Shown piece after piece: positions 55,495 through 64,000 of a stretch of DNA of 64,000 bases; the stretch's first letter is position 1; the number at the start of each line of letters is the position of its first letter. The notes beneath the pieces are model-generated. The model ran no database searches and was not told the origin of the DNA. It saw only the letters and a program-made list of their open reading frames with translations. The stretch comes from Puccinia triticina (lineage: Eukaryota > Basidiomycota > Pucciniomycetes > Pucciniales > Pucciniaceae). The position numbers and the translations under genes are program-made. The stretch is from the NCBI RefSeq assembly GCF_026914185.1, contig NC_070559.1, positions 2,232,001 to 2,296,000 on the forward strand. Reading direction: 5' to 3'.

Positions 55495-55817
55495 GTGTGT
55501 TGTGTGGCACTCCCTCTCATCCAAGTTCCCTGCCTTGATTCTGAGTTCGACTCCCACAGGCGACAGTTTTTAACAAGCTACCCCCGCTGAATTTTTAAGG
55601 CCCACCTACGTGGCCACGTGGATTCCACGGGTACACATCTGTAAGTATCCGTGGGATCCTCGGGGCCATCACGAGGTGCCCCGTGATCCACTCGGTGGAG
55701 GTCACGTGAACGTGCAACCTTGTGCGCAGCTACTACGTGGAGTCCTTGTGGAATCCGCGTGATTTCCCCGTGGATGGACTCCCCGGGTGTACCAACTCTG
55801 ATCAGGTTGTTACTTTA
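55495..55817. other. Non-coding interval
   Basis: No gene seen. CG-rich words (CACGTGG, CCGTGG) recur; partial similarity to 46580-46760 suggests a shared old repeat. Confidence 0.3.
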
Positions 55818-56255
55818 CAGCCAATCCGAAAAAGCTTGGATGCTTTGGAGGGAATTTCCACTGGAAATTTCTATGGGATTTTCCAACCTTGTATGCAATG
55901 AAGTGACAAGGTTGGACATTTTGATATATGCAGGATGCCTATATCAAAATCAGGCAAGCTCAATCAGAGACTTCTGGCTGTTTTTCCCGGATTTTGATTA
56001 CAGAATCAGAATCCTTGACCAATTTTCACCCTGGACTCCCGCTCCGACGAACGCACCCGGGTGTCATGGTGCCGGTCCCCCCAGCGGCCTGCATTTTTTT
56101 TCGCTACCGAACGGCGCCACCAATAGCAACTGCGCTCGCAGGGATGGATATCCATCTGTCAAACTGTGTTGTTGGATACACACAGGTTGGCAAATCCAGA
56201 AAGAATTTCCGCTGGAAATTCCATCCAAAGAAGCCAAGCTTTTTCGGATTGGCTG
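55818..56255. mobile_element. 438-bp MITE with TA target duplication
   Basis: CAGCCAATCCGAAAAAGCTT at the left end is matched in reverse at the right end (ending CGGATTGGCTG), giving TIRs of about 65 bp with several mismatches. TA flanks both ends (55816-55817 and 56256-56257). The interior has a CCTTG..CAAGG hairpin and no coding capacity. The TA duplication and CAG tip fit a Tc1/mariner-derived MITE. Confidence 0.8.
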
Positions 56256-56744
56256 TAATGGCTGCCATCAACTGTAAACCCCCTCCCTCCCTCGGGGTTC
56301 ACAAGGCCACAATTCATGTCACACATAGATACATAGCCTGTTCATCTTCCTTCCTTGGCTCAGCAGATGATCCCCTCTCTCTCTGAGCCAGGTAAGCATT
56401 TCATTCCTTCACTTGTCTTTCTTTTCTCTTCTCCTATTCTAGTTGTACTTAGCAGAGAACTGATCCCCTCTCTGTCTGAGCCAGCCTTCCTCCTGCAATA
56501 CACTTACTTGGGCACTAGAAATTTCGAGACGAGCTCTCAGCGCCATCCTTACGACCTTTAGTGAAGAGTCCAAACGGGACTCTTACATCAACGCACCCAC
56601 ATCGGTATTTATTAAGGATACTGTACAACATGGAAGGACCTTGACAAAAGCAAGGATGTTCATTGAGAAGCGACCGATGATCAAAGCAGGCTTCGGAGAC
56701 CACGGGTCTGGCTAGGCTGCGAAAAAAAAAAGGACAGCTGCGGC
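56256..56744. other. 3' flank of HOP1 with a short repeated word
   Basis: TGATCCCCTCTCT(C/G)TCTGAGCCAG occurs at about 56366 and 56461. Otherwise this is the presumed 3' UTR and downstream region of the HOP1-type gene. No gene seen. Confidence 0.35.
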
Positions 56745-59700
56745 TCATTCGTCACAATCGTCCCAAGCCACTCCCAGCACTTCGACTTCCTCGACGCCGA
56801 TCGACACCTTGCTCTTTCCGGCCGTCGGTGCGCCAGTGTCTGATCCGGCGACGGAGCGCCGGGCCTCCCGCGCGTCGTGCATGGTGGTGTCTTCTCCAGC
56901 CGGCTGGGATGGCCCGGCGGGGTCTCCGAGAGCTGCACCTTGCTGTACATATGATACGATGGCGTTTAGCGGGTTTGGAGCTCTGTGGATCAGAAGCGAA
57001 GGCGCTTTACCTTGGTCGGCGTGGCTCGTCTCTCGATGGTCCCGCCTCCGACTGCCGGATCGGCGGTGATTGACGACAGGCCCGAGATGGAGCCAGAGCC
57101 GATAGACCGATCCTCCGGGGGCCGCATCTGCGCGCGGCGAGAAGCGACAGAACACACAGCAATGATTCAAGCAATTTCAGAAAACCTGAAGACGCTTCCG
57201 CGCGGAGGATCAGGGAAACTGTCACGCCGCTGTAAACGCACTTGCTCATCCGCATCAGTGGACGTTTCCTGCCTCTCAAACTTCGCCAACAGCTTGGCCT
57301 CCGTCCCGGTCCCTGGCGAGAAGTAGAGCTTATCGCGGAGCTTTTTCTGCTCGTATGATTCATTGACGGCCATGTTCTTGATGTACCTCTTCGATTGGCT
57401 AGGCTTGCTCGCACTGCGTCTCTCCGACTCCAAAAGCCCAGAGTTCTTCGACCGCGCGGCAGTCTTCGGGCATATGAAATTTTCGTTCTCTAGGCGGTGT
57501 CTGATTTGGGACACCGTCGACACGTCCACCTCTGGTGTTCCGCGAAATGTTTCCAAGTCAGCCCCGTTTCATGAACATCCAGCACTTTTATCTGACCACT
57601 TACCCAGACGACGCGCGAGATCCTTCAGGGCAGGCGGTATCCCTTCTTTCTGGATTCAACAAAAAAAAGGCGACAAACGTATCAGTTTGGTTCAATGTGC
57701 TCTGCGCCATACCCTTTATGAAGAACAACTCGCGTAAATGATCTGAAGAGTTCGGCGGAAAATACAAAGCCCTCTTAGTCCTTCAAGCGCAATGTTGATA
57801 TCATCTTCCCTCTTCCATATTTCCTCGAGGTCCATCCCTTTATGTATGCGACAACGATAACAAGTGAAGAACTCTGGGATCCTCGGATCTTTTGCGGAAG
57901 TATAGCCATAGCAATTCAAGTGTCTCCATCGTTTGCAGATCTCGCATCTGATCATGTCTTGGTCGTCATTTGCGTCTCTGCATTCGCATATGTCGCTCTT
58001 GTTCGCCGTGGGCGGCCACTTGATTTTTGAAGACTTCATCTTCTTGTTTGAGTCGCTTTTTCGCACCCCGCCGTGATCCGTCTTGGCTTTCAAGGCCTCG
58101 GGCTCTTTGGGTCGCGATTTTTCCGCAGCGGGGGGGACAGGCAAAACTTTGGCTTTCAATTGCGTCGCACTTGTCGGAGAAAAAGATTCGATTGGATCGA
58201 AGGAATCGGGAAGAGACTCGACGTTTGCTTTCACTCTAGCGGCGTTTAGGGTTTGGGTAGAAATACTGCCATCTTCAATCGGATCCTCCATGGTATCTAC
58301 GGAATTAGGAACTTCTGGTTTCGAGCCCACAGCTGCCTTCTCCTGAAGAATAGCGGAATTGTTGAGTTTTTCGGCTCCGGGAATACCATCGCGTTTTCCA
58401 TGAGATTGTACTGATTTATTTTTCGGTTCGACGGATTTTAGGGACCATGTGAGGTTGTCCGGTCTTAGACTGACGGGGGTAGACTGGGTCTGGACTTCAG
58501 TTTGGGTTGAATTTAACATCATGGCGCTTTCTGGAAGCACGTTGGCGTCAGGGGTAGCTTTCCTTTTCAAGATCTTAACAACACCTTTCCCGTTTTCGTT
58601 CGGATTTTCGTCCTGGCGGGGGAACGGTACGAAGCGGCCATTGCGATCACGCCTTCCGATTGGCTCGGCTGTCGATTGTGCGTCCATCATGTTGAAGCCG
58701 TTGGGCGTCATGGGAGGGGACGGAGCTAAGATCATCTCCGTGTCCCACACAATCTCTCGCTCTTTTGCTTCTTCCCTAACCTTTTTTAGCTCGATTTCAC
58801 GAAGCTCGAGTGGCGATTTGCCCTTCGGAGCAGCTTTGGAATCCGAGGCATTAGGTTCCGGCAGATATCCCGAAATGGTGGCCAGTGCCACCCGAACCCT
58901 GCTCATGCACTTTCGAAATCAACATGCAGCTCGAATGCTTTGAGCTTTATGACCATTCACTTACGCGTGGAATCCGGTGTCTATTCTTCCCATCTCCGTC
59001 GCGCTTGGAACTTCCTCTACGCCTGAGGTACCAAAGGTGAATCGATCGAGCTCCACATCACCAGCTGTGAAATGAGGTGGCTCGTAATCCAATGGTGTTT
59101 GACTTCGTTGAGGCGATCGAAGCGATTAGTTGAGGGGCTCATAAGAAACAAAAAAAAAAAAACGAACTCATTGTAATGCAACTTGAAGGTCAGGAAACGT
59201 CGACCATGTATGTCAGACAAGCTTTGGGTTGAGCATATTAAGCTTGTATGAGACCGAAGTTTTTGTTTTCAGTTAGCATTGGATGAATCAGGACAATTAC
59301 GGAAAGGCGGAAGTAGATACTTTTTGATCAGGGCTTGCACTTGTCTCTTGACCATCCCACACGTCTTTCTGGATTGTTGAGGGTCATTATCGTTGAGGAT
59401 TGAGATCTTGCCACCCAAAGACAGCTCTCGGAGCTGATCCCTGACTTCTAGCTCAGGCACCAACTCGCCTTCGCGCTCTTTACTTTTGGAGTAGGTGATG
59501 TTAAACCTGTGGATTTGGAGGAGTTTACGATGGCATCAACGCACACTGGCTGTTGTAAATAGTTCCGGACAGAAGGCAGCAACGGACGTATAGCACTCGA
59601 TCACGTCCCGGGGCTTGTTGGGATCCAAGTACATGGCAAACAGCAATTGGCGAAGATAGCCGCGCTGGATCGCATCCATCGCTCCCTCGTCCTTCGCCAA

Positions 59701-60365
59701 ACATCCATGCCCAAACCACATAACAAAAATCAAAATCCGCCCACTTCCGAGGACTTTCATTTGGACGCACGAGGTAATCCAGCACTCTGTCGCTCTCTTT
59801 CGAAGCTCCTCGGTTGATGTGCTTCACCCTGATGTACCCGCGCCCTTCGCGCCCGGTTTTCTTTTGACCTTCAGGGGCATCATCGTCATAGGTGGACGCT
59901 TCAGAGCGATCTGGACCAATCCTAGAGATATCCGTTTTTGGACTGTTAAATACATATAGAATAGCTAGACATGAGTGACTCCAGCTTACCTGTCGTCCGT
60001 GAAGCACTCTTCCGGGAAAATTCCTCTGTGGTTTTCAAGGCCCGTCAGTGCCAAGAGATCATACCGCGGAAACGTTCGGTTTGTAAACCGGGCAACACCC
60101 TAGTGCATGGATTGGCGAAAGACATTCCGGCCTTACCTGAGATAGGTTATGACACCGATGCCGGTTTGGATCAGTGTTTTGACGACATTGAGGCTTTGAG
60201 CAGAGGTCATCAGCTGGGTATCGGATGAGAGTTTTGCATTGACCGCGGCCTTGGACTTGGCGGGCTTGACCTTCTAAGAGGGGAAAAAGCCGTGGAGCGA
60301 TCAGCCCTGGCCGCCGACCCAAGCGCGTGTGTGTGTGTGGACTGGCCTACCATTTGGGTGGACAT
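56745..60365 (-). CDS. HOP1: HORMA-domain meiotic axis protein with PHD finger (HOP1 type)
   Basis: Thirteen exons: 60365-60351, 60273-60137, 60025-59990, 59942-59771, 59691-59588, 59506-~59301, ~59221-59168, 59102-58965, 58898-57730, ~57645-57604, 57531-57186, 57127-57011, 56982-56745. All junction phases agree except exon 6/7, which is off by one. The product is about 920 residues. HORMA domain (about 20-270): SLNVVKTLIQTGIGVITYLR, RGIFPEECF, RVKHINRGASKESDRVLDYL, IQRGYLRQLLFAMYLDP, CYTFNITYSK, RFLTFKLHYND, TPLDYEPPHF. A long polar linker, then a PHD finger near 590-640 (CECRDANDDQ, MIRCEICKRWRHLNC, TCYRC), then SQIRHRLENENFI and an acidic end VAWDDCDE. HORMA proteins of this type load on meiotic chromosome axes and support double-strand break formation and homologue bias. 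The start MSTQM is a 15-base first exon; a different upstream exon cannot be excluded. Confidence 0.85.
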
Positions 60366-61197
60366 GTTGAGCTGGGCTTGCCAGTTCAATCGCGCTCCCG
60401 GGAGATGGAGAAGCGTGGTAGTACAGGGTAGTACACCTCTTTGCGGGGGGAATCTGCGAGGGGCGAGGGCAAGCTCGAAGTCTCTCGCTCTCTCGATGAC
60501 CGACATGGCGCATACATCCTGATCCAGCCTGTCCTCAGTGCCCCCGGCTGGAGTGCCGATGGTCAACAAGAACGCTGACCAAGCCAGCCCGGCTGGCGCA
60601 CTCATTACGTCATCGTCGCCGGACTCAGTCGCACAGCACCAGACTGGCAGATAAGCCAGCCTGAAATCTCCGCAGAATCCGCGCTCGGATCCTATCCGTC
60701 GGACTGTCCCCACAGCCAATCCATGACGACTCTGTTTCGGGGAAGCGCTGAATCAAAGCACCGTGGTGCAGGATGCCAGCCTCAGGATAGCCATCACGTA
60801 GCTTGGGACGGTTTGCCAAGGCAAGCCAGGCGTTGCTCTATGAGCGCCCCAATCAAATCAGACATCTGAAGCCCTGGAAGAGTCTGTCACCCGCATCTCT
60901 ATAAGCGTGTGGTCGGTCGCACATAGCAGCTGTGCGTGTGTGTGGGCCAGGCCACGCCTATTGAGAGTGGATGCGCCCTTGTCGTGTCTCATGGCTAGAG
61001 CAAACAACAAGCATCTGTGTCTATTTACGGATACCTACTGAGCAGACTAGGTAGGAAAGAAGGGTCTGCCGGAGTGGTGCACGTATCTTATGGTACATCG
61101 TCGTCGTTAGAAGAAGAAGGAAAAGAGCAGGATGTATGGGGTTGGGTGACGACATGCTAGCAACGGTATAACAAAGGAGGGAAGAGAGGGGGGGAGG
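60366..61197. other. Intergenic region between VPS9 and HOP1
   Basis: About 830 bases. Both neighbours are on the - strand, so this holds the VPS9 3' UTR and the HOP1 promoter. A GT-repeat lies in HOP1 intron 1 (60328-60339). No further gene or clear TATA box is seen. Confidence 0.4.
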
Positions 61198-63639
61198 TCA
61201 GGACATTTCCAGCAGGGAGTCGATCGCTTTGCTGATGATCCCGCGATGGGTGATGAGCACGACTTCGAGCAACTCGGGCTCGAGCTGGGGGAAGATAGCC
61301 GCGAGCGTGTCGAGCTTAGCGGCGTGTTCGGCGCGTTTGAGGCTCTCGACCTTGTCGATGTCTGTCTGGACACCGGGGCGGGGGTCGGCCGGCGGGGGCG
61401 CGAGTTTCTCCTTTCCGTGTGCGGGGAGGACGGAGGAGGGGTGGGGGGGCAGGTCGGCGCTGCGCGCGCGGGGCGAGTCGGCGGACCGCGGTCTTCCGCC
61501 CCTCCGCCGACTGCCGCGCCGGGCCGGGTCTCCCGAGTCGATGGGCGAGGAGGGATGGACGTCGACGGACGAGCTGGCCCGGCGCAGCCCGTGCCGCTCG
61601 CCCGGCCCTGGCCCGCCCTCGTCCGGCTCCGACGACGCCAGGTCGTCCACGATCCGCGCGATCGCATTCAGCGGCTTGCTCACCGCTTTCTCCGCCAGCT
61701 GCGGCACCGTCGTGAACAGCCACGTCCGCGTCATGTCCGGCAACGACGTCGACCCCGCCATCCCCCCGCCCTCCGCTCTCGGCCCGGACACCGCGCTGCC
61801 CTCCTTCGTCGGCGAGACCAGACTGCCCAACGTCCCTGAGACTCGCGTCTCTTGCGTCGGCGACCGCGGCAGCTGCACAATCGCTTGCTCGACATTGTGC
61901 TCGAACTCTTCTTGCGTGATGTTCGATAACACCGAGTGCTCGAGTCGCTCGATAAACGACACTGCCGCATTCTGGTCCCGCAACCTGCCCTGTCAGCTGG
62001 CCTCCCTCTCTGGACTCCTTGGGTAGGATATCTGGCAGACTCACCAGGCTCGACATGTAGTATCCGTTCTCGCCTTGCATCTTGTCCGGATTCCGGAACC
62101 TTTGTATGTATCTACCACACAACGGGGAAAGGGCTCAGGTTTCGGAGAGAAAAGGGAAGAAAAGAAAAAGAGGAGGAGGAAGGTGAGGTACTGGAGGTTC
62201 GAGATGAGCGTTTTCGGCTGAGCGCGGAGGACGACCAGGATCAAGATGGGGATGAAGGTGTCTGCGCCGCCTTCAGAGTTGTCCACATGACGAATCAATC
62301 CTGAGGACCGCATACACGCACACGGAAGATGAGTTTGTAAAAGGGTGTATTGGAGGGTTTAGGAGAGAGAGAAGAGAGAGGAAGACACCCACACACCAAA
62401 GATGACTTTACAGCAGTTCAAGATACAGATCATCTTATCACGCGGGGCCTTGTAGGAGTTGATCTTGAGCAGCTCGGTCTTGGCGAACTCGAGGAAGCCG
62501 TCGGCCTCGTCGGGGGGCAGACTGAGGTCGAGATGGCGGTCGGTCAGCCAGCTGAACAGGTTCATTTTCTGCGACAGCACCGTGTCCCGCTCGAGGTCGT
62601 CAGTTTGGAAGGGCTGTGTGTTCGTCAAGGCCGGCGTGAAGGTCCTGTTGGGATGGTTTGCCCCGTTGTTTCAACGGTGCTGTAGATCGGGGTCGGGCTC
62701 TATCCTGGACGACGGGAGCGGGCTTACTCACAGATGCCAGACCCGGTTCATCACTAGCTTCTCCATCGCCTCCACCGCATTGTCGAACTCGGCTTCGTTG
62801 CATGTGCGTGGATCCCAAGGTCCATCGGGGATCTCGCGCATCTTGAGGCTGATGAACTGGAGAGCACAAGGGGAGAGATAAGTGTAAATGTGTGTGTGTG
62901 TGTGCGCCGGTTAGAGGTGAGAGGGGCGCACATCGAGGAAGTCGTTGACGACCTTGACCTGCTCGGCGACGCCGGTGGTCTTGGAGGGATGGGTGGCGCG
63001 TTTGGTGAATTCTTTGAGGAACGAGCGCAGGTATTTGGCGATGGGTTCGGCGTGGGGCCAGCGCATGTGTTCGAGGAAGAGGTTGAAGTCGAAGGGGACA
63101 GCAGGCGGGGAGTCGTCGTGGGAGGGGCTTTCGACGACCAGTCTGGGCGGGACCGAGGGCGTGGGGTCGGGGTCGGCATCGCGGGCGGAGAGCTCGTGGA
63201 CGGACTTGCTGTCGGAGGGCGACTGCTGCTGGTGCAGATGGTGGTGGGGGGACGGGTGGATGGGGGCGCTGGGCGAGGGCGAGGGGCTGGTGGTGAGGGT
63301 GAGCGGGCGCTTGAGGGCCGAGGCCAGCGAAGAGAGCGAGAAGGAGCCCGAGCCGGTTGAGGAGTGGGTCTGGCGCAGGTCGCTCGAGAGTACTGCCGGC
63401 CCGGAGAGGGGCAGTGCGGCGGGTGTGGTGAGTCTGGTGAGCAGTGAGTCGGGGCCTGCCGGGCGGTCGGTTGAGATCGAGTTCCGGCGGAAGAGCGACC
63501 AGGAGGATGCGCGGGTCCTGGTAGTGCTTATCTGGAGTTCTTCTTGTTTGTGTTCTTGTTCTTGTTGTTGTTCTTGTTGTTCTTGTTGTTGTTCTTGTTG
63601 TTGTTCTTGTTGTTCGTGGTTCGTTGGTGGTGTGGACAT
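61198..63639 (-). CDS. VPS9: VPS9-domain Rab5 guanine-nucleotide exchange factor with CUE domain
   Basis: Six exons: 63639-62932, 62856-62732, 62644-62397, 62300-62192, 62111-62045, 61989-61198. All junctions are GT-AG with matching phase, giving 682 residues. The N-terminus is low-complexity Gln/Glu, then Ser/Pro-rich. Helical bundle (about 165-250): FDFNLFLEHMRWPHAEPIAK, AEQVKVVNDFLD. VPS9 domain (about 280-420): ERDTVLSQKMNLFSWLTDRH, ELLKINSYKAPRDKMICILN, CCKVIFG, ADTFIPILILVVLRAQP, YIQRFRNPDKM, NGYYMSSL. A polar linker and a C-terminal CUE domain (AAKLDTLAAIFPQLEPELLE, IDSLLEMS) follow. The family activates Vps21/Rab5 GTPases on endosomes, and the CUE domain binds ubiquitin. The start at 63639 (MSTPP) is preferred over an in-frame ATG 105 bases upstream, because conserved sequence begins only later and the upstream part is unremarkable. 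Confidence 0.92.
63545..63615 (-). repeat. Coding Gln/Glu trinucleotide repeat in VPS9
   Basis: Interrupted (CAA)n/(GAA)n tract giving alternating QQQ and E near the N-terminus of VPS9. Likely variable in length between alleles. Confidence 0.85.
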
Positions 63640-64000
63640 GGTTCGTAGGTGGTTGCTCGGTGGGCTGCAGTGCTTTCCTTCGGAGGAACATCCACTGACT
63701 CCGGCTAAAATACTTTTAGGCTCATCTCCCCTCCATTTTAACAATCACAGAAACAAAAACAGAAACAAAAACCACAAGCGAAAACAGCTAAAGTTCAGAA
63801 GCATCACTGGCACTCCTGAAATCCCAAGATGTGGTCGCAAAGTTGGCCCACAGTGGCCCGTCTGGCTGGCCGGTAATTTCCATCGTCACATCAATCCAGA
63901 CACAAAAAGCGTGAGTTTGGGCTCGACACTCCACACCGGATCTGCATATCCTCATGAGATCACGACAGGAAGTCGTCCAATCTTAAGCTCTACGCTTTCT
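63640..64000. other. 5' flank of VPS9
   Basis: Promoter and 5' UTR of VPS9, including an A-rich AAACAGAAACAAAAAC tract at about 63750. No other gene is recognised before the window edge. Confidence 0.4.

Noticed and set aside
55032..55573. Several 60-130 codon frames near 55.0-55.6 kb
   Set aside because: They overlap a long hairpin and repeat words in competing frames, with no domain or intron evidence.
61229..63360. Large open frames on the + strand and in other - frames across VPS9
   Set aside because: GC-rich antisense and out-of-frame shadows; the VPS9 exons account for the region with matching splice phases.

Overview
This is a eukaryotic, almost certainly fungal, window. Every host gene is split by short GT-AG introns of roughly 45-110 bp. 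The recognisable host genes are a meiotic HORMA/PHD protein (HOP1 type) and a VPS9-type Rab5 exchange factor. The rest is a dense nest of transposable elements and satellites. The mix (Ty3 and Ty1/copia elements, a DIRS-type element, a MULE, CpG-biased decay of repeats) fits a TE-rich basidiomycete such as a rust fungus (Pucciniales); the order-level call is inference, not proof.

Layout. 1-6.6 kb: a Ty3-type gag-protease-RT element running off the left edge (- strand), beside a decayed DIRS-type RT/RNase H element with its gag-like ORF (- strand). 8.1-9.5 kb: a lone retroelement gag (+). 10.0-18.8 kb: a foldback element with arms of 1.3-2.0 kb around a 3.1-kb array of an 18-bp near-palindrome. 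19.7-21.0 kb: a smaller inverted-repeat element full of 33-bp repeats. 21.2-30.2 kb: a WD40 gene (- strand) split in two by a 7.5-kb palindromic satellite element, which itself carries a 570-bp TRIM retrotransposon with a tRNA-like module in each LTR. 30.5-39.0 kb: an inverted-repeat region containing a further foldback element and a structurally complete 6.1-kb MULE (118-bp TIRs, 8-bp TSD) whose gene encodes a FAR1/MULE transposase joined to an OTU-type protease. 40.6-42 kb: a broken LrgA/LrgB-like membrane protein gene (+) with an 89-bp insertion in its last exon and its 3' part missing. 43.5-46.6 kb: a gag-only copia-type element with a 1-kb insertion in its 5' LTR. 47.3-54.8 kb: a 44-bp palindromic satellite interrupted by a full-length 5.7-kb Ty1/copia element and by a probable 830-bp solo LTR. 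55.8-56.3 kb: a MITE with TA target duplication. 56.7-63.6 kb: the gene island, HOP1 then VPS9, both on the - strand.

The two intact-looking host genes sit together at the right end. Both other recognisable host genes, WD40 and LrgA/LrgB, are interrupted by transposons. Element coding regions are broken mainly by TGA codons where CGA (Arg) is expected, and by Asp-to-Asn changes at catalytic sites that single CpG transitions would explain. This points to CpG-directed, RIP-like or methylation-driven decay. Splice sites were placed by eye, using GT-AG ends, reading-phase bookkeeping and protein-family patterns; no transcript evidence was available.
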